From a virus, in the IMG/VR virus record IMGVR_UViG_3300014501_000071, positions 1 to 24,788 of that record: DNA of 24,788 nt. One strand, 5' to 3'. The position numbers and the translations under genes are program-made. Below, one piece after another: positions 13,952-21,088 of the stretch (positions are counted from its first letter, which is position 1; every line of letters starts with the position of its first letter). The notes beneath the pieces are model-generated. The model saw nothing but the letters and a program-made list of their open reading frames with translations, had not been told where the DNA came from and did not search any database.

Positions 13952-14302
13952 TTACTCACCTAGCTTAGGGATCCTGTTGCCGGGTCCGCGAGGGCCTGTC
14001 GCATGCACATCGGCCCGGCTGCGCTTGCGGGGAAGACGGAACTGCGGCACGTACGCCCGCCAGTCCCAGTGCTGCGGCGGGGGCAGCAGTCCCATCCACC
14101 CGGCCAGAAGGTTAATCAGGCAAGCAGCTCCTGCTGCTGCACCGGCCAGCAGAAGCGGGGGGGTGGCGTAGGTGATGATCAGCCAGGCAATGACAGCGAC
14201 AACCACGGGTGACAACCGGCCTGAAAAGCCGAATGGCAGCAGCGGGGTCACGGCATTCCAGGCGAAGAACACCGCAAGGGACGTGAGCAATAGCGACAGC
14301 AC
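13952..14302 (-). CDS. Small membrane protein, possible holin-like
   Basis: 116 residues from GTG at 14302, which shares one base with the upstream stop (TAGTG) and has GGGAG six bases before. Three hydrophobic segments are visible: about 1-20 (MLSLLLTSLAVFFAWNAVTP), 30-47 (VVVAVIAWLIITYATPPL) and 50-73 (LLLAGAAAGAACLINLLAGW). The rest is a soluble tail, rich in Arg, Gly and Pro. Size and layout resemble phage holins and other small membrane proteins, but there is no endolysin gene beside it, so holin is only a possibility. Confidence 0.75.
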   Translation of the reverse strand: MLSLLLTSLAVFFAWNAVTPLLPFGFSGRLSPVVVAVIAWLIITYATPPLLLAGAAAGAACLINLLAGWMGLLPPPQHWDWRAYVPQFRLPRKRSRADVHATGPRGPGNRIPKLGE

Positions 14303-14508
14303 TACAGCTCCCAGTCATGGTAAATAGTGTCATCCCACTCTACTGCTCTGTCCCTGGATACAGGCGCGGCTACCTCTATGTGCGTTCCATCGGGCCGGTC
14401 AGTGTCGTAAATTACATCGAAGGCTTCGTCTAGCGTTTCGGCCTCCGCCCACTCCAGCACCATCTGGTTGTCGTAATAGAGCATTACCTTGAACGGGAAT
14501 TTAGGCAT
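14302..14508 (-). CDS. Small acidic hypothetical protein, 68 residues
   Basis: 68 residues from ATG at 14508, with a weak GAGG about a dozen bases upstream, starting 15 bases after the stop of the second adhesin gene. It reads as two beta strands (FPFKVMLYYDNQMVLEWAEA) then a helix (TLDEAFDVIYD), a turn and further strands, and is strongly acidic. It has the same build as the 43-residue protein at 4109-4240. No known motif. It couples to the membrane protein gene by one shared base. Confidence 0.75.
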   Translation of the reverse strand: MPKFPFKVMLYYDNQMVLEWAEAETLDEAFDVIYDTDRPDGTHIEVAAPVSRDRAVEWDDTIYHDWEL

Positions 14509-14522
14509 GCACGCAGTCTACC

Positions 14523-16226
14523 TCATTGCGAATAAGGGCACGCGTACAGCGGCTGAACCACGGTCAGGCCCAGCGGCGTGTGCCTGTCGAGCACGTCGTT
14601 CACCGTAGCCTGGCCCGCCACGAGGTTTTCATAATAATAGCTTCGGCACAAACCCGGTGTGCCCCCCGTCTCCCAGAGATAGTCCGGGTTGGCAAAGTTC
14701 CCGTCGAAGTACGGGCTGACGATGTCGCCCTCCTCGATCAGTACCGCATCCGTCCAGTAGGTGGGAGTAGCGGTCAGCCCGGAAGCTGCTATCAAAGCGA
14801 TAGTGAGTGCGGGCGCATCATCGTTCGTCGTAAAAATAACAGACTGCTGTGTCCAGCCGGTTGCCAGGTTGCCAGTTCCGACACTCAGGCTGGCACTGGC
14901 AACTCCCGCGCAGGTCATCACCACATCAGCCGTCCCGGCGGGCACTAGTACCCAGCATGACGCTACGTAAGTGTTTCCCACGATAAGCTGGGGCACGACA
15001 ATGCTCAGTCCGTTAAATCTGGCAGCGGAGACCACCTTGCAGGATGAGGCACCCGCAGATAGCAGTACGCCGTCCCACTCCCCGAAACTCGCCGGGAGTG
15101 CCACAGTGCCATCCTGAGTCAGCACAGACGATCCTAGCGCTGTCCAGCCTGCGGTGCTGACCCCGAAGCTCGGGTTGGTGCAGAAGTTCAGGCGCGTCGG
15201 CTTGACGATGACATGCAGTGCCCTGGGGGTGTCGTAGGGCGATGGTCCCGGTGAGGTATCGTCAAAGCCGTCATCACCTGTCAGCGGCATCTGCTCTACC
15301 TGTACCGACGTGACGTTCTGACTCGCACCTGCGGGAACATTGGCAAACTCCCAGCCCACAGCCATATATGCTGCTCGCTTCCAGGTGAAGCCGCCACTTG
15401 AATTGGGGTAATCAAGCGGGGGGTAAAAGATGCCCCAGACGCGGTTGTAAGCGGTCTCACCGCTTGAAGTGTTAGCATTGTTCCACCCTACGTAAGACAT
15501 GGCCGGGTCAATATCTGAGGAAGGCCACAACGCGAAATCATCCAGCGCACCGACCGGATCCCCGACCACAAGCCCGGTGATCGTACCGCCAGAGGCGATG
15601 TCACCCGATGCCCCGAAGGTGAAGATCTCACCCTGGTCGATGATGGCGGCAGTGCCCTCAAGGTACATGCCGCCGGTCGCGGCAATCGCATTGAAGTACA
15701 GCAGCTCCGAGGCCGAAAGTCCGGGGGTGCCCAGCCACTGGCAGCCAAGCTTATCCCCGTCGATATACTCGCTGACCGTGGCACTCGGCTCATACTGGAC
15801 CGCGTCCACCAGGAAGGTCAGATCCTGGGCGACAGTAGTTTCCAGCAGGATGTAGACAGTGCTCTCAGCGGTTACTGCCAGCCCGGGAAATTCTATGCGC
15901 TGCCATCCGGGGTTAATAGAGACCACCTGGCTGGCCAGGATGACACCGCCGGGGTTAGACACCGCACTGATAATCACGCTGCCGGATTCCCCGGTGATAT
16001 TAAGGCTCAGGCTTGCCGGTCCCGAAGAGGCAAACGGCACGCATTCAGGCCCGTAGAAGCCCTCACTGGCGATCAGTCCGTCAGTGACAACCTGCATAGA
16101 GTACTGCCCGGCCACGGCGTCAATGGACGTCTGCGTGATAGTCGTCCCGGGCAGGGGAGTCCACCCCAGGAGATCTATCTCGAAACTCGGGTTGGGGCAG
16201 AGATTCTGGATAACCGGCGGGCTCAT
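14523..16226 (-). CDS. Minor tail protein with two carbohydrate-binding-like modules
   Basis: 567 residues from ATG at 16226, overlapping the large adhesin's stop (TGATG). Two modules start with the same signature: LCPNPSFEIDLLGW (about 8-22) and FCTNPSFGVSTAGW (about 347-361). They end in DAVQYEPSATVSEYIDGD and DAVLIEEGDIVSPYFDG, each followed by a Trp- and Gly-rich TPG segment. This is the CBM4/9-like beta-sandwich layout common in actinophage tail tips. Between them is a region with a possible concanavalin-like fold (about 180-335). The last 50 residues (LVAGQATVNDVLDRHTPLGL) may bind the next tail component. Its role is most likely host-surface glycan binding. No enzymatic motif was found. 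Confidence 0.85.
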   Translation of the reverse strand: MSPPVIQNLCPNPSFEIDLLGWTPLPGTTITQTSIDAVAGQYSMQVVTDGLIASEGFYGPECVPFASSGPASLSLNITGESGSVIISAVSNPGGVILASQVVSINPGWQRIEFPGLAVTAESTVYILLETTVAQDLTFLVDAVQYEPSATVSEYIDGDKLGCQWLGTPGLSASELLYFNAIAATGGMYLEGTAAIIDQGEIFTFGASGDIASGGTITGLVVGDPVGALDDFALWPSSDIDPAMSYVGWNNANTSSGETAYNRVWGIFYPPLDYPNSSGGFTWKRAAYMAVGWEFANVPAGASQNVTSVQVEQMPLTGDDGFDDTSPGPSPYDTPRALHVIVKPTRLNFCTNPSFGVSTAGWTALGSSVLTQDGTVALPASFGEWDGVLLSAGASSCKVVSAARFNGLSIVVPQLIVGNTYVASCWVLVPAGTADVVMTCAGVASASLSVGTGNLATGWTQQSVIFTTNDDAPALTIALIAASGLTATPTYWTDAVLIEEGDIVSPYFDGNFANPDYLWETGGTPGLCRSYYYENLVAGQATVNDVLDRHTPLGLTVVQPLYACPYSQ

Positions 16227-19200
16227 CAGGTGGGCTCGTGCACTATACCGTGTCTTGTGGCTGTGTCGTTGAACGCATCAGTCACGCTAGCCACCTGATT
16301 ATTTCCGTTGCGGTAGACGGTAATGGAAGAACCATTCAAGACTACCTGCAACCTGTCGTTAGGAGCACATGGAGTAGAGTACGTGGCCACTGTCGTCCAC
16401 ACTCCGGACACCTTTTTCCGCAACGTTGCGGATCCAGCCCGCCAGTAATCCGTGTCATCAGAATACCGGAAGACCAGCCCGTGGCTGTTTCCCGCCAGCG
16501 GGGGTGCGCGAAAGGTGATGCCGAGGTTCGTATTGGCCGGGCCGGTGACCAGGGCGAGCGAGCGAGCAGAAGGATTAGCAGGCCAGACACTGCCCCCCTC
16601 GAAGCCGCCGACAGTAAAGCCGCCGTCAGGAACATTCCAGACCGACTGCTCATCATCGGTCGTGCGACCTGCCAGTGAGCTGGAAACAGAATAGACCGTG
16701 CCCCCGCCTCCCGGCCAGGAGTAGGTAAACGGCGAGGTCACCTCAAGGGAGTCGGAGATAACACCACCAGGCACGTTTTCCTGGTAACTGAAAGCTGACC
16801 AGGCCAGGTCCCCGTAATGCGTCTGCATAGTGCCGCCCGTGCTGGTATGCCGGGATTCCCCGCTGACCGTGACGATAGCGGTGGACGCCCCGGCAGGCAC
16901 CGTTCCGGAGATAGAACTGACTCCCGTGGCCGTGGCGATAGGGTTATGGGCACTGTCGTAAAAAGATATCTGCGAAGCAGGATCAGTTGGCGTGCCAGCA
17001 CCGTACCCGGGAACATTCTCGGCTACGTAATTATCCGAGAATGTGAACTCCGCTCCGGGAGTAGCCGGGAAAGAAGGCAGAGAATAAGGGCTGTCGAGAG
17101 AACTTTGAACAGTTCCTGCTGATGACAGCAAGTTCGGGCCAAGGCCGCCAGCGGGAACGGCTGCGACAGACAGGTCCACCTCTATTGTGTACGTCACGCC
17201 GCCGGTAAGCGCGATAGTTCCGGACACTGGCGAGCTGACAGGAGAAGACCAGTTATTAATAACCTGAGTGCCGCCGACGAATAGCCGCGAGGATCCCTGA
17301 CTCTGGATCGTAAAAGAATACGTGCCATTACGCGGAGCTGTGATAGTCCCTATCCATGAAGCTGACCAGCCCGAAGAAGGCATGCCGGAAGCGGGGGGCG
17401 ACCCTGCCCAGTTGTAATTTACTCCGGTTTCCACGTCTGTGTGCACAGGAGTGCCGGACAACGTCGTGTTAGCGTAGTAAGACGCAGTCCAGCCCGGCGC
17501 GGCAATGCCCAGGGATGAACTTCCCCCCGAGCTTCCCGAGGATATGAAAGACTGCGTGGTAAATGAGTCAAAGGCCATCAGGTTCGGGCGGGCCGTCACG
17601 CCCCCGCCCACGTTAGGGTTGCGGGCGAACACCCGGGCAAGGAAGTTGCCTTGCTGATCAAACCATTCAACAAACGGAATTGCCTGCGCGGTGTTGTTCG
17701 TGCCGACACTCAGATCCTGAGAAAGGTAACCACTGATGCACAGCCTGATGCGCTGATCCTGACTAAGCGGAGCCCATTCATTATTCGCGGTGTTGTTGGT
17801 GTTCGGCGCGACACCTGAGGAGGCTTTCAGCGCGGTGAATGGCTGCCCGTTGTACGACACGATGTCGTTGGTAGCGTACGTGGCAGCGGGATCCCAGCTC
17901 TGGCTCGGACGCACCCAGGGAACGGGGATGCCGTCAGACACCGCGTTGATCTGGTCAACCGGCCAGGACGGGCTCAATGCCAGCCCGGCGACTACACTCA
18001 TGTCATCCAGGTAAACGACATCGGTGACCAGGGACGGGCTTTCGATAAAGAAATTCAGGGACAAGTACGACGCATTCGACGGGGCAGTACCGGACACAGT
18101 AAGATTCGTCCAGGTAGCGGCGGCTAGTGTTACGACCGTGCCGAAGGCAGAATTAATCGGGGCACCATTCTGGTCGTACCACTGCATGGAGGCAAAGACC
18201 TGCTGACTCAGGGCACCGGGTGAGTAAGCGTACATTGACCCGGTAACAGCGGTACCTCCCGGCACCTCCACCCAGGGGGACAGGATGCCCGGATCAGGCC
18301 CGGCACCGCCGGACACCAGCCTTGCTGACCAGATGCCGGTATGGGCGAATGCCTGCGAGCGATCGAAGTCGCAATTCTGCTGAGTCCAGTAAGCTGGCAC
18401 GAGAAAATCATCGCGGTCATTGGCGTTGCTGTCAGTCCCGCTCTCAAAAAGCAGGGGCCAGTTCCTGGGCACCCAGGATTTCCTGGTAACTGGTGCCGAG
18501 GACTTCACGGTAAAGCCGCTCTCGAAGCCGCCGTCAGGCAGCGTACCGAGATCTACGTGCCTGCGGGCCACAGAGCGAGCCCATAGTGTCTTGGCAGAGC
18601 CCTGCCGGTTGTAGAATCGAAGCGCATTCCAGGCATTGTAATTCGTCGTGGGGGCCGTAGGGTTAGGAACGCCCAGTGCCTGCGTGATAGCCGGGCCGGT
18701 AGCAGCGGGCGCTGGTATGCCATTTGCCGCAGAACTATCCAGCACTTCCCATGTGCTGGGCGCGGTAGTCTCCGGGTTTGTCAGGTCGCAGAGAAAGTCA
18801 TCCTGATTCTTAACGCAGTGCCAGTTGCCGTTTGAAGATCCGTTATTCGGAGGAGAGATGCCCCGTAGTCCTTCAGTCAGGCACTGATACCAGAAGCCAT
18901 CGCCTGGCCATCCAAAGCGAAAGTCAATTCCCCAGTGCGGGATCCACACGCACTCGTAGATGTGGTAGCACTTGGCAGGAGTATAGGGCAGGATGATATT
19001 CCCGAGGAATTGCGCCTGGTCATCCTCCAGCAGTATGTTCGGGCCGATCTGAACGTCTGCACTCCAGCCTGTGCGCAAGGTTATCTCATTGTTGATTCCC
19101 AGGAATGTTCCCCGCTCCTGGCTGACATGCGCCCAGTTGAGCACGGCCTTTCGCACAGCATACGCAGGAATCTCGGTACTAAAGGTAAGTCCGACCTCCG

Positions 19201-19741
19201 CCGCCATGTTCCACAGGTCATCCAGCGGGATGAACAGTGGGTCATTAAGGTGCTTGAACAGCACATCGTACTGCGTTCTCAGGTAATCCATCGCCCAGCC
19301 GAGAACATCAAGGAATTTTTGCAGGTACACATTCCCGGCTGCATCGGTAGTCAGCTCCCCGCCAGTTGCCGGGATGGTCTTCATGCACTGAGGAATAAGA
19401 TCCAGCATCTGAGCAGAGGAACTGAAGTTCTTAACTGCCAGGCAGGCAGCAAGCCCGGAGCGGATCCAGATATTATCCGCGATATCAACAAGCACGTAGA
19501 AAGCGTAATAGTGGTACGTCCCGGGAATGACATTCTGGTCTAGGTAAGAAGATCCCGGGTAAGTAACAGAGTCGTAGATCAGCGTGCCGTCATTCTCATT
19601 GACCGGGTAGCCGTACCGATTCGCGAGAAGGCGGAAGCGGAACATAATCCCGGAAGGCTGCTTCCAGCTAACCCTGATGCTCCCGTAGTCAATGGAGGCG
19701 GCGGACATAGGTGCGACAAGGTACGCAGGCGGAAGGGACAA
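16226..19741 (-). CDS. Large multi-domain tail adhesin with gpI-like domain
   Basis: The open frame gives 1171 residues from TTG at 19741, but the true start is probably 19791 with a one-base frameshift. Domains in order: FN3-like region (about 5-105); a P2 gpI-like baseplate domain (110-235, with LQKFLDVLGWAMDYLRTQYD and the GTFLGI...ITLRTGW block); a CBM4-like sandwich (about 440-585); a CBM5/12-like chitin-binding module (616-657, SWDPAATYATNDIVSYNGQP); a PA14 domain (about 750-860); and a laminin-G-like C-terminus (about 1060-1171). The combination joins baseplate attachment with several glycan-binding modules, so it is likely the main receptor-binding protein. It starts behind an opposite-strand homing endonuclease gene that separates it from the jelly-roll protein gene upstream. 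Confidence 0.88.
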   Translation of the reverse strand: MSLPPAYLVAPMSAASIDYGSIRVSWKQPSGIMFRFRLLANRYGYPVNENDGTLIYDSVTYPGSSYLDQNVIPGTYHYYAFYVLVDIADNIWIRSGLAACLAVKNFSSSAQMLDLIPQCMKTIPATGGELTTDAAGNVYLQKFLDVLGWAMDYLRTQYDVLFKHLNDPLFIPLDDLWNMAAEVGLTFSTEIPAYAVRKAVLNWAHVSQERGTFLGINNEITLRTGWSADVQIGPNILLEDDQAQFLGNIILPYTPAKCYHIYECVWIPHWGIDFRFGWPGDGFWYQCLTEGLRGISPPNNGSSNGNWHCVKNQDDFLCDLTNPETTAPSTWEVLDSSAANGIPAPAATGPAITQALGVPNPTAPTTNYNAWNALRFYNRQGSAKTLWARSVARRHVDLGTLPDGGFESGFTVKSSAPVTRKSWVPRNWPLLFESGTDSNANDRDDFLVPAYWTQQNCDFDRSQAFAHTGIWSARLVSGGAGPDPGILSPWVEVPGGTAVTGSMYAYSPGALSQQVFASMQWYDQNGAPINSAFGTVVTLAAATWTNLTVSGTAPSNASYLSLNFFIESPSLVTDVVYLDDMSVVAGLALSPSWPVDQINAVSDGIPVPWVRPSQSWDPAATYATNDIVSYNGQPFTALKASSGVAPNTNNTANNEWAPLSQDQRIRLCISGYLSQDLSVGTNNTAQAIPFVEWFDQQGNFLARVFARNPNVGGGVTARPNLMAFDSFTTQSFISSGSSGGSSSLGIAAPGWTASYYANTTLSGTPVHTDVETGVNYNWAGSPPASGMPSSGWSASWIGTITAPRNGTYSFTIQSQGSSRLFVGGTQVINNWSSPVSSPVSGTIALTGGVTYTIEVDLSVAAVPAGGLGPNLLSSAGTVQSSLDSPYSLPSFPATPGAEFTFSDNYVAENVPGYGAGTPTDPASQISFYDSAHNPIATATGVSSISGTVPAGASTAIVTVSGESRHTSTGGTMQTHYGDLAWSAFSYQENVPGGVISDSLEVTSPFTYSWPGGGGTVYSVSSSLAGRTTDDEQSVWNVPDGGFTVGGFEGGSVWPANPSARSLALVTGPANTNLGITFRAPPLAGNSHGLVFRYSDDTDYWRAGSATLRKKVSGVWTTVATYSTPCAPNDRLQVVLNGSSITVYRNGNNQVASVTDAFNDTATRHGIVHEPT

Positions 19742-19791
19742 TCCGTACGTGTCTGTGCCATAGGTAAAGTTGAGATGCCGTAAACCGTCAT
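19742..19791 (-). other. Displaced 5' end of the adhesin gene with apparent frameshift
   Basis: ATG at 19791 has a strong AGGAGGT and AGGAG upstream and encodes MTVYGIS. The adhesin frame, read back from 19741, gives FTYGTDTYG directly before the TTG codon but finds a stop before any ATG or GTG. One extra T in the TTT run at 19766-19768 (minus strand) would join them into MTVYGISTFTYGTDTYGLSL. That would be the usual repeated Tyr-Gly start of actinophage tail proteins. It is either a real mutation, a sequencing error in a homopolymer, or a weak frameshift signal. Confidence 0.65.
19771..19791 (-). repeat. Second copy of adhesin start codons (imperfect direct repeat)
   Basis: This 21-base stretch encodes MTVYGIS and matches 20362-20382 at 17 of 21 bases. 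All four differences are at third codon positions and synonymous (Thr ACG/ACA, Gly GGC/GGA, Ile ATC/ATA, Ser TCA/TCC). It has its own strong ribosome binding site and lies next to the open adhesin frame. Confidence 0.8.
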
Positions 19792-19824
19792 CTCCTACAT
19801 CACCTCCTCTGTCCGTACACCTGG

Positions 19825-19836
19825 TACACTAAGTGT
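19825..19836 (+). promoter_or_regulatory. Candidate -10 for a leaderless endonuclease transcript
   Basis: TACACT (19825-19830) lies six bases before the ATG at 19837, so the A of the ATG would be about +1. It is preceded by TGG, a partial extended -10. No ribosome binding site is seen before this start. The gene runs against the phage operon, so it needs its own promoter. No clear -35 was found. Confidence 0.35.
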
Positions 19837-20358
19837 ATGGACACTTCTTGGCGAGAAGAACTCGCATGGGCGGCTGGCTTCTTCGATGGTGAAGGTAGCA
19901 CTGGGTTTAACGATCCCATTCGTAAGTACGGACGCATGTCTATTCATCAGGTAGACAGGCGTTCGTTGTTCAGATTCCGGGCGGCTGTACTTGACCGAGG
20001 AACCATTCGCGGCCCTTATGATAAGGATACCGGACAACCTATTTCGCTCTGGGAGTGCACTACTTTTCAAACCGTGCAAGCTGTTCTTGCTATGCTTTGG
20101 CCTTTTTTGGGTGAAGCTAAAAAGGAACAAGCTAAGCCCGTGCTGTACACGATGAACTTCAGCCCGCCTCGCCAGGAGTTTGCTGATGATCGAACGTACG
20201 TGATGAATGGTAGAACATGTCGTCAGGCTTACGAGTTTTGCAAGAACGGCAAAGGGCCGCATCGTAAAACACCCGCCAACACCACCAAATGGGGGCAGTG
20301 CCGAGAGTGCATGCGGATATTCGATCGCGCTCGGCGTCCTCCGGGGAGTAAGCGCTGA
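19837..20358 (+). CDS. Free-standing LAGLIDADG homing endonuclease, opposite strand
   Basis: 173 residues from ATG at 19837, the only clear plus-strand gene. The single LAGLIDADG motif LAWAAGFFDGEGS (residues 9-21, catalytic Glu19) marks a homodimeric homing endonuclease. The core resembles the endonuclease at 3569-4108: ...IRGPY... and AVLAMLWPFLGEAKKEQ align with SVYGPY and AIMAALAPWFLSRRRAQ. Its C-terminus differs: it has Cys128, Cys135, Cys155 and Cys158 (CRQAYEFC and CREC), a zinc-ribbon-like DNA-binding module. The gene sits between the jelly-roll protein gene and the adhesin gene and is flanked by a repeat of the adhesin's first seven codons. Its base composition looks lower in GC than the neighbours. 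It would cleave a phage genome lacking the insertion. Confidence 0.87.
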   Translation: MDTSWREELAWAAGFFDGEGSTGFNDPIRKYGRMSIHQVDRRSLFRFRAAVLDRGTIRGPYDKDTGQPISLWECTTFQTVQAVLAMLWPFLGEAKKEQAKPVLYTMNFSPPRQEFADDRTYVMNGRTCRQAYEFCKNGKGPHRKTPANTTKWGQCRECMRIFDRARRPPGSKR

Positions 20359-20361
20359 CTC

Positions 20362-20382
20362 GGATATTCCGTAAACTGTCAT
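20362..20382 (-). repeat. First copy of adhesin start codons, stranded by the insertion
   Basis: ATG at 20382 lies three bases after the TAA of the jelly-roll protein gene, the normal spot for the next gene in this array. It encodes MTVYGIS, then runs directly into the end of the opposite-strand endonuclease gene, whose stop is at 20356-20358. It is likely the original adhesin start. Confidence 0.8.
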
Positions 20383-20385
20383 AAA

Positions 20386-21087
20386 TTAGCCCGCCTGCGT
20401 GCCGTCTGGAACCACTCGTCCGAAGGAAAGCTTGAAGTCCAGGTTGAAGCAGCGGTGCGGAGTGTGCGAGCAGCCATTCTCCGAGAGTACCCGGAGCCGC
20501 GTGCCCTTGGTGAGCACTCCCTGCCAGTCAATGGCATTATGCCCCGGCCGGGAAAGAAACTCACCGCCCCAGAAACCACCATTGTAATTACCGGCGAAGT
20601 CCCAGTCCCAGCGGTGTTCGCGGAAGCGCAGGTTGCCGCAGTAGAAAGCACAGCGATGGTATCCGGTGCTGAACCAGTCCCAGTCCTGCCCGATACTCAC
20701 GTACCACCAGCCTGTCACCGGAATGGTCACGCTGGAGCCGTCGTACAAGCTGAACGGGTCGTAATTGACGGTGTAGTTGTTCCACTGCCCGAAGAAGGTG
20801 CCCGCGCCTAGCTGGTTAGGCACGAAGATCTCGTCGTTGCCGAGAGACACAACAGGGAACTGGGTATGCGCGAGCAGATCACTAATACGAGCGCCCACAG
20901 TGTTATAGGTTACCGGAGTACCCATAATAGGATTGGGCTCCACCTGAGGCATAGGACCGAGAGTTCCCTCGATAGCACCTACCTCGGCCGCAAGCTCATT
21001 CGGGTCGGCGGCGAAGTCCACGTCAATTTCATCCTGGCGGTCAGCGCCCCAGGTAAACAGTCCCTTAGGGTAAATAGCAGCAGTCAT
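20386..21087 (-). CDS. Minor tail protein with jelly-roll-like C-terminus
   Basis: 233 residues from ATG at 21087, one base after the stop of the baseplate J gene. Residues 15-75 (DRQDEIDVDFAADPNELAAE...RISDLLA) look helical, suited to trimerisation or attachment. From residue 78 on, FPVVSLGNDEIFVPN, DGSSVTIPVTGWWYVSIGQD and TKGTRLRVLSENG suggest a C1q/TNF-like jelly-roll, the kind found at the tips of short tail fibres. It is rich in Trp and Tyr, which fits sugar binding. No enzyme motif was seen. The position between the wedge protein and the adhesin fits a baseplate-attached fibre. Fold assignment is by eye. Confidence 0.7.
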   Translation of the reverse strand: MTAAIYPKGLFTWGADRQDEIDVDFAADPNELAAEVGAIEGTLGPMPQVEPNPIMGTPVTYNTVGARISDLLAHTQFPVVSLGNDEIFVPNQLGAGTFFGQWNNYTVNYDPFSLYDGSSVTIPVTGWWYVSIGQDWDWFSTGYHRCAFYCGNLRFREHRWDWDFAGNYNGGFWGGEFLSRPGHNAIDWQGVLTKGTRLRVLSENGCSHTPHRCFNLDFKLSFGRVVPDGTQAG

Positions 21088-21088
21088 A

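Noticed and set aside
13839-14212. Several plus-strand frames over the membrane protein gene
   Set aside because: Antisense shadows; the minus-strand gene has coupled starts and clear membrane segments.
19741-19768. Programmed -1 ribosomal frameshift at the adhesin start
   Set aside because: The sequence at the shift point (ACT TTA) does not match a typical slippery heptamer and no downstream structure is evident; mutation or sequencing error is more likely.
19579-19791. 70-codon minus-strand frame starting at the strong ATG at 19791
   Set aside because: Beyond MTVYGIS it lies out of frame within the adhesin gene and looks like a shadow; I treat it as the result of a frameshift, not a gene.
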